In this document: in pieces, positions 1 through 8,630 of the stretch
Layout of the letters: every line of letters starts with the position of its first letter
Position numbering within the stretch: position 1 is the stretch's first letter
DNA from: an uncultured Arenicella sp.
GTDB taxonomy: Bacteria > Pseudomonadota > Gammaproteobacteria > Arenicellales > Arenicellaceae
Assembly: GCA_937922925.1 (NCBI GenBank)
Contig: CALAKU010000021.1
Coordinates: 1-58,999 of the forward strand
Direction of reading: 5' to 3'
Length of the DNA: 58,999 nucleotides
The notes under the pieces: generated by a model
What the model was told of the DNA's origin: nothing
What the model saw: only the letters and a program-made list of their open reading frames with translations
The model's database searches: none
Position numbers and translations under genes: made by a program

Positions 1-1460
1 TTTTCGACATCTTCAATGCGCGCGGCCAAACGAGCGCGGTCGTATTCGGTTTTGGTTAACCTAAACGCGCGCTTGTACTGAGCGATAGCAAAATTATAGT
101 TACCTTGTAAATAATGATACTCGCCACGTTCTCGATACGCGCCAAGCTGATTGCCCGACTCGCCGTAGGCTCGCGACAATAATATGTGCAAATAAGGCTC
201 TTGGGGTTGCGCCGAGATGGCTTTGCGAATCATAGGGATGGCCTTCTCATGGCGGCCGGTTAACACCAGGGCATTGGCATAGTAGACATCAACCATACGA
301 TTACCCTTGGCGGCTTCGCGCGCTTGCAAGCCTTCCAACATGGTTAAGCCAAGATCAATATTACCGGCTTCTAGCTCGTTATCGGCTTGAATCAATTTGA
401 CACTCACGTTTCTTGGGTAGTCGGTGGCGAGCGCATTTAACACCTTTCTAGCTTTGTCGAATTCGCCGTTACGGCTTAATGCCAAACCATACCCATAGCG
501 ATTGGGTAGCGTATCGATTCCATTACGCAGCTTTTCTGCGTAAGTATCGCGCACAGTGTCTTTGTTGGTCGCATAAGCAGCGGTGGCCTTGGCGCGCATC
601 AAAAGAAACTCACTTTCGTCTTGTGGCCTGGCTTGTGGATACGCTCGAACTCGCTCGGCCGATTCGGTGATTCGGTTAATAGTCAAAGGGTGTGAGCGCA
701 AAAACTCTGGCGCATTACTTTCGTTAATGCGGTTTTCATCCAAGAGTCGTTTAAAAAACACCGGCATATGCGACGGGTCATACCCGGCGCGGCTGAGCAG
801 ACGAATACCCAAGGAGTCGGCTTCGGCCTCAAACGAACGGCTGTAACGAAGCCTGCGATCGATAATGCTGGCTTGGCTCACGCCCAAGGCTGCTTGTGCT
901 GCCTCGGCACCGCCAGCGGCCGCCGCCGCGAGTAAGGCACCGAGCGCCAACCAACTGTCGTATTGAGAATTTTCTAATCGACGCGATACGTGGTTTTGCG
1001 TAATGTGGGCGATCTCGTGAGCGACAACCGACGCGAGTTCGCTTTCGGATTCTGATTTGGTCAGTATCGCCGTGTGTAGGGCAATATGTCCGCCAGGCAC
1101 CGCGAAAGCATTAATCAAATGATTATCTATTAAGTAGAACGAATAGTTCTTGCCGGAATCTTCGCTAACGTCTAATAATCGATTGCCCACGCGGTTTATG
1201 TAACTCACCAGTTCAGGGTCAGATACGTAAGGCAATCTGAATCGAGACTGACGAATAAACGAGCGGCCAAGCTGCTGAGCCTCAAAATCGGTTAAAAAGT
1301 TTTCGGCTTTGGAACCCAGATCCGGCAATTGATCAAAATTGTCTTGCGGCAAACTCTGCGCTGCCGCCAGGTTAGTGACAAGAGCTGCAAATACGATCAC
1401 CACCGTTGATCTGCGCAATCCGCCGCCGAAGAGTTTGCTTTGTCTAAAAAGAGTACTCAT
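1..1460 (-). CDS. BepA-like M48 metalloprotease with TPR tail (partial, C-terminus off window)
   Basis: Read on the minus strand from ATG at 1460. The N-terminus has a signal peptide (hydrophobic VVIVFAALVTNLAAA, then AQS). The zinc motif HEIAH lies near residue 148 (positions 1005-1019), and a second motif FEAEADSLG about 60 residues later should supply the third ligand Glu. The remainder to position 1 is helical and repeat-like, as expected for the TPR part of BepA/YfgC. In E. coli BepA is a periplasmic chaperone-protease that acts on outer-membrane assembly, chiefly LptD and BamA. The frame stays open to the window edge, so the end is missing. It diverges from a tusA-like gene. Confidence 0.88.
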   Translation of the reverse strand, partial: MSTLFRQSKLFGGGLRRSTVVIVFAALVTNLAAAQSLPQDNFDQLPDLGSKAENFLTDFEAQQLGRSFIRQSRFRLPYVSDPELVSYINRVGNRLLDVSEDSGKNYSFYLIDNHLINAFAVPGGHIALHTAILTKSESESELASVVAHEIAHITQNHVSRRLENSQYDSWLALGALLAAAAAGGAEAAQAALGVSQASIIDRRLRYSRSFEAEADSLGIRLLSRAGYDPSHMPVFFKRLLDENRINESNAPEFLRSHPLTINRITESAERVRAYPQARPQDESEFLLMRAKATAAYATNKDTVRDTYAEKLRNGIDTLPNRYGYGLALSRNGEFDKARKVLNALATDYPRNVSVKLIQADNELEAGNIDLGLTMLEGLQAREAAKGNRMVDVYYANALVLTGRHEKAIPMIRKAISAQPQEPYLHILLSRAYGESGNQLGAYRERGEYHYLQGNYNFAIAQYKRAFRLTKTEYDRARLAARIEDVE

Positions 1461-1490
1461 TAATAATCTGAGGTTTTGAGTCGTAGTTTA

Positions 1491-1527
1491 CTAGAGTAGT
1501 TTGCTAGAATTGGCTTACTTACTCTAG
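1491..1527. promoter_or_regulatory. Inverted repeat between divergent protease and tusA-like genes
   Basis: CTAGAGTA at 1491-1498 is matched by TACTCTAG at 1520-1527 with 21 bases between, in the 113-bp divergent promoter region. It could be an operator serving either gene. No regulator is identified, and chance cannot be excluded. Confidence 0.3.
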
Positions 1528-1573
1528 ACCATTCCAAGTCTACATTACATACACGCTTTTTAGGATTAAAGTC

Positions 1574-1867
1574 ATGTCAGGCGAAAATTGCTCGGTAAAT
1601 CTGGATGCCCCAGTTGTGGATGTCAGTATTGACACCAGCGGAACTCGCTGCCCGATACCCTTATTGCGCGCAAAACAAGCCCTTAAAAGCATGAATGATG
1701 GGCAGCTTTTGGAAGTGATGGCCACAGACCCCTCCGCCAAAGATGATTTTGATGCCATGCTAAAGCACTTACCCCACGAATTGATTGAACACCAAATCCA
1801 GAGTGAGCATCCCAGGCTTGACCGTTTTTTGATTCAAAAGAAGGCCTTACCTGAGAATTCCCAGTAG
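1574..1867 (+). CDS. TusA/SirA-family sulfur carrier protein
   Basis: 97 residues with the family signature GTRCPIPLL; Cys26 in the CPxP motif is the expected persulfide-carrying residue. It is longer than E. coli TusA (81 aa) because of an N-terminal extension of about 15 residues and a C-terminal tail. TusA takes sulfur from a cysteine desulfurase and hands it to acceptors such as TusD. It lies 26 bp upstream of the ycgL-tusDCBE run, so it may serve that relay. A TusA paralogue next to a BepA-like protease is also seen in pseudomonads (from memory), so the exact acceptor is uncertain. Confidence 0.85.
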   Translation: MSGENCSVNLDAPVVDVSIDTSGTRCPIPLLRAKQALKSMNDGQLLEVMATDPSAKDDFDAMLKHLPHELIEHQIQSEHPRLDRFLIQKKALPENSQ

Positions 1868-1893
1868 AAAAATTCCGATAGAGATACCCAGCT

Positions 1894-2163
1894 ATGCAGT
1901 GTTTTGTTTATAAAGGTGCATCAAAGCCAGATCATTTTTTGTTTTTGCCCAGCGAACTTGAAGAGCAAGGCGAGAGCTTGCCTGATGCAATTCTGACGCT
2001 GTTGGGAGAATTAAGTTTGGTTACGTCTTTCGAGTTAGACGAAAATCGTAAGTTGGCTCAAGCCGATCCACAGCAGGTTCTAAGCGATATGCAAAGCCAA
2101 GGCTTTTATCTGCAAATGCCAAGGTCTGATCGCTTTGACGAAGAAGAGCGGTATTTCAACTAA
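1894..2163 (+). CDS. YcgL-domain protein
   Basis: 89 residues. The body matches the YcgL family: MQCFVYKG at the N-terminus and the closing block with RKLAQAD and QGFYLQMP. YcgL is a small alpha/beta protein of gammaproteobacteria with no established function. The stop codon overlaps the tusD start by one base (TAATG at 2161-2165), so the two are probably translationally coupled, which ties this protein to the sulfur-relay operon. Confidence 0.85.
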   Translation: MQCFVYKGASKPDHFLFLPSELEEQGESLPDAILTLLGELSLVTSFELDENRKLAQADPQQVLSDMQSQGFYLQMPRSDRFDEEERYFN

Positions 2164-2552
2164 TGCGATTTAATTTGCTGGTCTTAGGCGGTGCCTACGA
2201 TAGCCAATGCGCTTATTCGGCTTGGCGATTTGCCAGTGCCGCCATCGAAAAAGGCCATCACGTTTCGCAAGTCTTTTTCTATCAAAATGGTGTGCACCAA
2301 GCGAGCCAATTGCTAAACCCGCTAAGCGATGAGTTTAACTCGGCGCAAACTTGGCAAAGCCTCGCTCAAGAGCACGAGCTTGAACTACGCGTGTGTATCG
2401 CGGCCGCCGAGCGTCGCGGAATTATGGATGAAAATTTGGCCAGAGAATTTAATGAGCTGAACGGTAATTTGGCCGCCGGATTTCAAATAGCTGGCCTTGG
2501 TGAATGGCAACGAGCCTGTCTTGAAAGTGATCGGAGCCTAACGTTCAAATGA
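2163..2552 (+). CDS. tusD: Sulfurtransferase TusD (DsrE family)
   Basis: 129 residues of DsrE fold. Cys78 in VCIAAAERRG sits at the same number as the catalytic Cys of E. coli TusD, which accepts sulfur from TusA and passes it to TusE. TusB, TusC and TusD form a cytoplasmic hexamer in the mnm5s2U34 tRNA-thiolation pathway. The start overlaps the ycgL stop and the end overlaps the tusC start (ATGA). Confidence 0.93.
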   Translation: MRFNLLVLGGAYDSQCAYSAWRFASAAIEKGHHVSQVFFYQNGVHQASQLLNPLSDEFNSAQTWQSLAQEHELELRVCIAAAERRGIMDENLAREFNELNGNLAAGFQIAGLGEWQRACLESDRSLTFK

Positions 2553-2923
2553 GCCCTCAACATGAAATTCAAGGCAGCACGCAAGCCTTATACATAATCA
2601 ACCAAGCGCCGTATGCGAGCAGTGTCGCGGTTGAGACGATGGAGATGGCGATGGTGAGCGCGAGCTTTGAGTTGCCAACGGCGATTTTATTTATCCACGA
2701 CGGCGTCTTTCAACTTCTCAAGAATCAAGTTGGTGGGCTAAAAAACACCAGCAAAATGTTTAAAGCGGCTGCCGATTACGACATCGAACCTTTGTATGTC
2801 GGCGAATTAAGTTTGCTCGCCCGAGGCATTTTGCCAGAAGATTTAATCGTGCCTGCTATCGTCGTTAGTAACGACGACATCACTCGTTTAGTGGCTCAGA
2901 GCCAGCAAGTGGTCAAGCTATGA
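2549..2923 (+). CDS. tusC: Sulfurtransferase complex subunit TusC (DsrF family)
   Basis: 124 residues of DsrE/F fold, with the family pattern AVETMEMAMVSASFELPTAI near the N-terminus and GDGV-like IHDGVFQLL in mid-chain. It is a structural subunit of the TusBCD complex. It overlaps tusD and tusB by four bases each (ATGA), which fits stoichiometric translation. Confidence 0.9.
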   Translation: MSPQHEIQGSTQALYIINQAPYASSVAVETMEMAMVSASFELPTAILFIHDGVFQLLKNQVGGLKNTSKMFKAAADYDIEPLYVGELSLLARGILPEDLIVPAIVVSNDDITRLVAQSQQVVKL

Positions 2924-3222
2924 GCACCTTGTTTACCATTAACCGATCTTGGTTTACGCAAGCGTGGTTGTTTGAACAGCTGGCTTTTGCCGAAGCTGGC
3001 GATGCTATTTTATTAATCGAAGATGGCGTTCTTAGTCTTCAGTCGCCGGTGGCGCTAGCGTCGTTTATGGCTAAGTGTTCAGCAGGCAATATTACGGTGT
3101 TTGCTTTACGCGACGATATTCAGCTGCGTGGCGTGGAAAATCAATATGCAAGCGTCACTATCGTTGATTATCCAGCGTTGGTTGATCTCGCTGTTGAGTT
3201 AGATAAACAGGTGGCTTGGTGA
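2920..3222 (+). CDS. tusB: Sulfurtransferase complex subunit TusB (DsrH family)
   Basis: 100 residues, the usual TusB size, with the typical LLIEDGVLSL block near residue 30. Third subunit of TusBCD. Overlaps tusC by four bases; its TGA (3220-3222) shares a base with the ATG of tusE. Confidence 0.88.
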   Translation: MSTLFTINRSWFTQAWLFEQLAFAEAGDAILLIEDGVLSLQSPVALASFMAKCSAGNITVFALRDDIQLRGVENQYASVTIVDYPALVDLAVELDKQVAW

Positions 3223-3563
3223 TGTCTGAATTGGAGATTCAAGTAGCAGGCCAAGTGCTGGCCACAGACGCCCAGGGTTTTCTAAAGGATCGTTTGGCTT
3301 GGACTGCGAGCGTCGGGCGAGAAATCGCCAAGCGCGAAGGTATCACGCTCAACGATGAGCATTGGGAAGTGATTCATTATTTCCGCGAATATTACGAGGA
3401 CTACAACATTCCGCCGCCAATGAGGATGGTGATTCGCGTATTTAAAAAGGCCTTTGGTGACGAAAATGCCAATAGCCGCCACCTGCTAAGTTTGTTCCCC
3501 GAGGGGGTTGCCAAATCTGCCTCAAAGTACGGTGGGCTGCCCAAACCTAAAAATTGTAAGTAA
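3222..3563 (+). CDS. tusE: TusE/DsrC-family sulfur relay protein
   Basis: 113 residues from the ATG at 3222 (TGATG junction with tusB); upstream TTG and GTG codons in frame would only add two residues. The conserved core HWEVIHYFREYYEDYNIPP and the penultimate Cys112 (ending NCK) are those of TusE, whose C-terminal Cys takes sulfur from TusD and interacts with MnmA. No dsrAB or other sulfur-oxidation genes are here, so a tRNA-thiolation role is favoured over DsrC in sulfur energy metabolism. Confidence 0.92.
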   Translation: MSELEIQVAGQVLATDAQGFLKDRLAWTASVGREIAKREGITLNDEHWEVIHYFREYYEDYNIPPPMRMVIRVFKKAFGDENANSRHLLSLFPEGVAKSASKYGGLPKPKNCK

Positions 3564-3638
3564 GAGGTCGGCGCAAAGACTTAAGCTTATTTGCAATACG
3601 AGGCGCATTCACCGACGCATTCGTTATAAAATTCGCCC

Positions 3639-4724
3639 ATGAAATTTGTAGATGAAGCCGAGATCACGGTAGCCGCCGGAAATGGTGGCCATGGCGCCTT
3701 AAGTTTTCGCCGTGAAAAATATATCCCCAAAGGCGGCCCCGATGGCGGCAACGGCGGGCGGGGCGGTTCTGTCTTTTTACAAACTACCGAGAATCTCAAC
3801 ACGCTCGCGGACTTCCGCTTTGTGCGCCACTATCAAGCCCGAGGCGGCGACACTGGCGGAGGCAAGCTTAAATCAGGCCAAAGTGGTGAAGATCTAATTG
3901 TCAAAGTGCCGATTGGGACAGTGGTGTTTGACGCCGATACCAATGAGCAAATTTATGATCTTACCGAAGCCGATGAGCAAGTTATTGTGGCGCGCGGTGG
4001 TGAAGGCGGCCTAGGCAATACCACGTTTAAATCGAGCACCAACCAAGCCCCGCGTAAGATCACCAAAGGCAAACGTGGCGATCATCGCACCTTACGACTA
4101 GAGCTTAAGGTATTGGCCGACGTCGGTTTGCTTGGCTTACCGAATGCGGGCAAGTCTACTTTTTTGCGCAGCGTTTCGCAGGCCAGGCCCAAAGTGGCTA
4201 ATTACCCATTTACCACACTCTATCCAGAGCTAGGGGTTGTGAGCTTAGGGATGGGCAGCAGTTTTGTGATTGCAGATATACCCGGGCTTATTGAAGGCGC
4301 ATCACAAGGCGCAGGCCTAGGTATTCAATTTTTGAAGCATTTATCGCGCACCAAATTGCTGTTGCATCTGGTGGATATTGCGCCCTATGGTAATGAAGAG
4401 GCCGATTTGCTCAATGATGTCACCAGTATCGTTGCTGAGCTGGATCAATACAGCCAAGACAGCGGCGCTCAACTGAATCAATTAGAGCGATGGTTGGTGA
4501 TCAATAAAGTCGATACGGTGTTAGACGAAGATCGCGAGCGTATCGTGAGCGAATTAATCGCAAAGCTCGATTGGCAAGGCCCGGTCTACACGATTAGTGC
4601 GATTGCCAGAGACGGAACTCAAGCCTTGTGTAATGACATCATGCAGCATATCGAAGCGCGCGAGCGCGCCAGCACAGCAGAGGTGTTGCAATCCATACCC
4701 AGCAATACTCAAGATGTGGATTAA
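3639..4724 (+). CDS. obgE: GTPase ObgE/CgtA
   Basis: 361 residues. The glycine-rich Obg domain occupies residues 1-158 ([20 protein letters not shown] onward). The G domain follows with P-loop [10 protein letters not shown]3 DIPGLIEGA and G4 NKVD. It associates with the 50S subunit and acts in ribosome maturation and growth control. proB follows 14 bp later in the same direction, an order seen in several proteobacteria. Confidence 0.96.
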   Translation: MKFVDEAEITVAAGNGGHGALSFRREKYIPKGGPDGGNGGRGGSVFLQTTENLNTLADFRFVRHYQARGGDTGGGKLKSGQSGEDLIVKVPIGTVVFDADTNEQIYDLTEADEQVIVARGGEGGLGNTTFKSSTNQAPRKITKGKRGDHRTLRLELKVLADVGLLGLPNAGKSTFLRSVSQARPKVANYPFTTLYPELGVVSLGMGSSFVIADIPGLIEGASQGAGLGIQFLKHLSRTKLLLHLVDIAPYGNEEADLLNDVTSIVAELDQYSQDSGAQLNQLERWLVINKVDTVLDEDRERIVSELIAKLDWQGPVYTISAIARDGTQALCNDIMQHIEARERASTAEVLQSIPSNTQDVD

Positions 4725-4738
4725 GCCGAGCAAATCCC

Positions 4739-5854
4739 GTGCAAAGATCGCAGATACAAAATAAAAAGCGCTGGGTTATAAAAGTTGGGAGCGCACTTTT
4801 AACTAACGATGGTGCGGGCCTGCATGCGCCAATGCTAGAAGCGCTTGCTCAACAAATCGCAAGGTTGAAGGAGCAAGGTATTGAAATCGTACTGGTCTCT
4901 TCAGGCTCCATCGCTGCCGGTATTAGCCAACTCGGGTTTAGTCAACGGCCCGAAAAGCTCAATGATCTGCAAGCTTGCGCGGCTGTCGGGCAAGCTGCAC
5001 TTATTCGCGCTTATGAGGCGGTTTTTCAACCCAAGCAAATCAAAATCGCCCAAATTTTACTGACTCATGCCGATATTGCTCATCGAGAACGTTACTTAAA
5101 TGCTCGCGGTGCTTTGCTGCGTCTCATTGAGCTAGGCGTACTGTGTGTGGTGAACGAAAACGACACAGTCGCCACTGACGAAATTTGTTTTGGCGACAAC
5201 GACAGTTTAGGAGCCCTAGTTGCAAACCTAATTGGCGCTGACTTATTGGTCATTTTAACTGACCAAGACGGCCTGTTCTCGGCTGATCCGCGAGCCAATC
5301 CCGATGCAAAGTTGATTGAACACGCACTGGCGAATGATGCATCTTTAAAATCTATGGCGACAGAAGGGAGCTCGCTAGGGCGCGGCGGCATGATCACCAA
5401 ACTTTCTGCCGCGCAAATAGCCAGTCGCTCAGGTTGCGACACGATTATTGCGAACGGGCGGGAGGAGCGCATACTTACGAGGCTCTTTCAAGGCAAAAAC
5501 TTGGGCACTTTATTGACCGCTAAAGATCGCGTCGCATCAAAAAAACAGTGGTTGGCAGGGCAGATGCACATCGCCGGAGTCATCACCATTGATCAGGGCG
5601 CCGAAGCCGTGCTCAAAGAATCCGGTCGCAGTTTGTTACCCGTTGGCGTGCTCAAATTCAGCGGCGAGTTCAAGCGTGGCGAATTGGTCAGTTGCGTTAA
5701 TGAATCAGGCATTGAGATTGCCAGAGGCCTGAGCAATTACCATAGTAACGAGTTAGAGAAAATAAAAGGATTGCCCAGTGCCAAAATAGCAAGCCTGCTG
5801 GGCTATGGCGGGCAGGATGAGTTGATTCATCGGGATAACTTGGTTTTAATTTGA
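4739..5854 (+). CDS. proB: Glutamate 5-kinase with PUA domain
   Basis: 371 residues, GTG start. The amino-acid kinase domain begins WVIKVGSALLTNDGAG and includes VSSGSIAAG, NENDTV and the FGDNDSL block; the C-terminal third (about residues 275-365) is the PUA domain found in proteobacterial ProB. It makes glutamyl-5-phosphate, the first and feedback-controlled step of proline synthesis. proA is not in the window. Confidence 0.95.
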   Translation: MQRSQIQNKKRWVIKVGSALLTNDGAGLHAPMLEALAQQIARLKEQGIEIVLVSSGSIAAGISQLGFSQRPEKLNDLQACAAVGQAALIRAYEAVFQPKQIKIAQILLTHADIAHRERYLNARGALLRLIELGVLCVVNENDTVATDEICFGDNDSLGALVANLIGADLLVILTDQDGLFSADPRANPDAKLIEHALANDASLKSMATEGSSLGRGGMITKLSAAQIASRSGCDTIIANGREERILTRLFQGKNLGTLLTAKDRVASKKQWLAGQMHIAGVITIDQGAEAVLKESGRSLLPVGVLKFSGEFKRGELVSCVNESGIEIARGLSNYHSNELEKIKGLPSAKIASLLGYGGQDELIHRDNLVLI

Positions 5855-6102
5855 AGCAGAGATATTAGCTTCAAGTCGACTTTAAAAAGGCTTAATTGTT
5901 CAAAGCCCGTTGTGCTGAAAATCTCGGAGCTTACTATAATGATCTGAGTAGGTTTTACATGGTTGGTTATTCATTTGATAGATCAACACTTGGCTAAATC
6001 CTTAAGCTAGATCCTTTGATATAGCCTCTCATCCATTTTTCTATCCATGAAATTCAGCCTGATTTTTGAATAGCACGCTCACAATAATAGGGTCATAAGC
6101 GT

Positions 6103-6129
6103 AAAAACCCCGCAAATCTGGCAGGGTTT
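6103..6129 (-). terminator. Intrinsic terminator of rpsT
   Basis: On the minus strand AAACCCTGC pairs with GCGGGGTTT (one T-G pair) around a 7-nt loop, followed by a short T run. It begins 17 bases beyond the rpsT stop. The stem could also stop plus-strand transcription weakly. The rest of 5855-6102 holds no gene that I can see. Confidence 0.75.
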
Positions 6130-6146
6130 ATCGTTTGCGCTTTTAC

Positions 6147-6413
6147 TTAAGCAGCTAACTCTTTCAATCGCTTGTTCAAGCGGCTTTTTAATCGAGCTGC
6201 ACGATTTTTGTGATGTAAGCCTTTGACTACGGCTCGATCAATTTTTGAGGCCGAATCTTGATAGGCTGCTTTGGCAGAATCAACATCGCCAGCGGCTAAG
6301 GCTGCTTCGAACTTTTTGACAGCCGTACGCACGGTTGCGCGCTGCGAATGGTTGTGCACACGGCGAACTTGGTTTTGCTTGGCGCGTTTGCGCGCTTGTG
6401 GAGAATTTGCCAC
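6147..6413 (-). CDS. rpsT: 30S ribosomal protein S20
   Basis: 88 residues, basic, starting ANSPQARKRAKQN and ending LKELAA, as in S20. The start codon is GTG (complement of CAC at 6411-6413) preceded by GAGGTAA. E. coli rpsT also uses a non-AUG start (UUG) linked to its control by S20. It diverges from murJ, the usual gammaproteobacterial arrangement. Confidence 0.97.
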   Translation of the reverse strand: MANSPQARKRAKQNQVRRVHNHSQRATVRTAVKKFEAALAAGDVDSAKAAYQDSASKIDRAVVKGLHHKNRAARLKSRLNKRLKELAA

Positions 6414-6574
6414 GATAATTTACCTCGTAAAATCGAAGCGGGAATATGCTAAATGCGCTTCTTAAAGTCAAGGGCAAAAAGCGTCAAATCTGGCGAGTTT
6501 ATTAGTACTATGGCTCGGAGTCAGCGATAATGCAGCGCGTAAACGACCTCGCGGGCGCTCGACGCCCACACTCA

Positions 6575-8110
6575 ATGTCAAAGAAGCTCTTAAAATCAAC
6601 CGGTATCGTCAGTTTGATGACTTTGGTCTCACGTATCAGCGGATTGATCCGCGATGTCGTGATGGCAAATGTGTTAGGCGCTAGCGGTGTGGCGGATGCG
6701 TTTTTTGTGGCGTTTCGTATTCCGAATTTTCTACGCCGAATTTTTGCCGAAGGAGCGTTCTCTCAGGCTTTTGTGCCGGTTTTTTCAGAACTCACTGAGC
6801 GCAATACCCAAGAGGCTAAAACCTTCGTTAATGCCGCCACGGGAATGTTGGCATTGGCGACCTTCGTGTTGTCTGTGCTGGGCATTATTTTCGCCCCAGC
6901 GCTCATCAGTTTGTATGCGCCGGGTTATCAATCGCAGCCAGAGCAGTTTGCGCAAACGGTCGATGCTTTACGGTTTATGTTTCCTTATCTGTTTTGCATC
7001 TCTTTGGTGGCGTTGTCGGGAGGCGTCCTAAATACTGTAAACCGCTTTGCTATCCCAGCGGTAACGCCGGTGCTACTGAATATTTGCCTAATCGCCGCCA
7101 TGTTAGGGCTGGTTCCCTTACTCGAAAGTGCGGCTCGGGCGCTGGCTATCGGTGTGCTCGTCGCAGGCATTGTGCAGGTGTTGTTTCAATTGCCCAGCCT
7201 GCACAAAGAGGGATTTTTACCGAGGCCGAACCTTGATTTTAGAAATAGTGCGGTTGGGCGCGTCTGCCGTTTAATGTTGCCCGCCATCTTTAGTGTGTCA
7301 GTGGTGCAGATCAATTTATTTGTGAACACGGTGTTGGCCTCGTTTTTAGTGACTGGCAGTGTTTCTTGGCTGTATTACTCCGACCGCCTAATGGAGTTCC
7401 CGGTGGGCGTGTTTGGCATTGCTTTGGCAACGGTGGTGTTGCCGAGTTTATCTAAAGAGAATGCCAGTGGCGACAGCCGCCAGTTTTCGGCCATGCTCGA
7501 TTGGGCCTTGCGCTGGGTAATCGTGATCGCTTTACCGGCTACCTTAGCACTGTATTTATTGGCAACGCCCTTGATCGCGTCTATTTTTCAATACAATGCA
7601 TTTACGATCAACGATGTAATCCAATCGGCCTTGGCCCTGCAAGCATTTGCGGTAGGCGTGTGTGGTTTCATTTTCGTTAAGGTCTTAGCGCCCGGTTTTT
7701 TCGCCCGCCAAGACACTAAAACACCGATGAAAATCGCGATTGTCTCGGTGTTAGTCAATATTCTATTGAGTGTCGTTTTAGTGCGTTTTTATCAACATGT
7801 GGGGTTGGCGCTGGCTATTTCAGTGGCCGCCTGGGTCAATGCGCTATTGCTACTGATCGGATTATGGCGTGCCAAGGTTTATTCTCCTCAACCCGGTTGG
7901 CTATTATTTTTGATACGCGTTACTGTGGCGGTTTTGGCGATGTCATCGGCGCTTTACCATTTAAATCAGGCCGATCAGGCTTGGTATGCAATGAGCTTGT
8001 TTGAGCGCTTAACTCAGCTTGGCGTTTTGGTGTTTGCTGGCGTAGCCGTCTATTTCGCCTGCCTTTTCGTTCTGGGCTTACGCCCGCGCCAACTATTGCT
8101 GGGCCGTTAA
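6575..8110 (+). CDS. murJ: Lipid II flippase MurJ
   Basis: About 511 residues from ATG 6575 (MSKKLLKSTGIVSLMT); an in-frame ATG at 6530 would add 15 residues that look unlike the family. Polytopic MOP-superfamily protein with about 14 membrane segments. The motif SRISGLIRDVVMA and the early segment DAFFVAFRIPNFLRRIFAEG are diagnostic. It flips lipid II for peptidoglycan synthesis across the inner membrane. No convincing Shine-Dalgarno site precedes either start. Confidence 0.94.
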   Translation: MSKKLLKSTGIVSLMTLVSRISGLIRDVVMANVLGASGVADAFFVAFRIPNFLRRIFAEGAFSQAFVPVFSELTERNTQEAKTFVNAATGMLALATFVLSVLGIIFAPALISLYAPGYQSQPEQFAQTVDALRFMFPYLFCISLVALSGGVLNTVNRFAIPAVTPVLLNICLIAAMLGLVPLLESAARALAIGVLVAGIVQVLFQLPSLHKEGFLPRPNLDFRNSAVGRVCRLMLPAIFSVSVVQINLFVNTVLASFLVTGSVSWLYYSDRLMEFPVGVFGIALATVVLPSLSKENASGDSRQFSAMLDWALRWVIVIALPATLALYLLATPLIASIFQYNAFTINDVIQSALALQAFAVGVCGFIFVKVLAPGFFARQDTKTPMKIAIVSVLVNILLSVVLVRFYQHVGLALAISVAAWVNALLLLIGLWRAKVYSPQPGWLLFLIRVTVAVLAMSSALYHLNQADQAWYAMSLFERLTQLGVLVFAGVAVYFACLFVLGLRPRQLLLGR

Positions 8111-8115
8111 TCGAG

Positions 8116-8511
8116 ATGTCTGCCTATGACATCAGCGAGCCGCTAAAGCTCTTTAGTTTGCAAGAGGCACAAGAGTTGTTGCCGCTGATAATGAAAATAA
8201 CCACTCGATATCAAAAACAATTGAGCCCGGTGCAAGATCGGCTGAGCCGGCTGTTATCAAATGACCCTAGACGCCGCGTTCCCGAGAGTGATTTTGAAAT
8301 CATTGTGTCTCAATGGAAGCGAAAGATTGAGCGCCTCGGTGCCGTGGTAAGTGGCCTTTGGCGGGTCGAGTTTAATCTTGGTGAGGGTTCGTTAGCCTGG
8401 CGATTTCCAGAACTCAGTCTTAGCTACTTTAAAGAAAATGGTAAGTCGTTCAATGAGCGCATAAAATTAGATATTTACGTCGAAGAAAATGATCCTGACT
8501 GGGCACATTAA
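8116..8511 (+). CDS. DUF2203-like protein
   Basis: 131 residues beginning 5 bp after murJ. The opening LFSLQEAQELLPLI, a charged helical middle and the later block LGAVVSGLWRVEFN...SLAWRFPE follow the pattern of DUF2203 proteins, whose function is unknown. No signal peptide or membrane segment. It is probably cotranscribed with murJ; the 119 bp to ribF contains an imperfect duplicated T-rich sequence instead of an obvious promoter. Confidence 0.6.
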   Translation: MSAYDISEPLKLFSLQEAQELLPLIMKITTRYQKQLSPVQDRLSRLLSNDPRRRVPESDFEIIVSQWKRKIERLGAVVSGLWRVEFNLGEGSLAWRFPELSLSYFKENGKSFNERIKLDIYVEENDPDWAH

Positions 8512-8576
8512 ATGGCAATCGTATTTACACTTGCTGTGCCCTATGTATTGAACTGGTGTACCGATTTTTGTACTCA

Positions 8577-8625
8577 ACTTTGTTCTAACCTGTTGTTCCA
8601 AACTTTCGTTCTAAGCTTTTGTTAT
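8577..8625. repeat. Imperfect tandem duplication, about 24 bp x 2
   Basis: The segment starting AACTTTGTTCTAACCTG (8577-8600) is repeated with changes as AACTTTCGTTCTAAGCT (8601-8625) immediately upstream of the ribF start. Function unknown. Confidence 0.5.
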
Positions 8626-8630
8626 AAACT

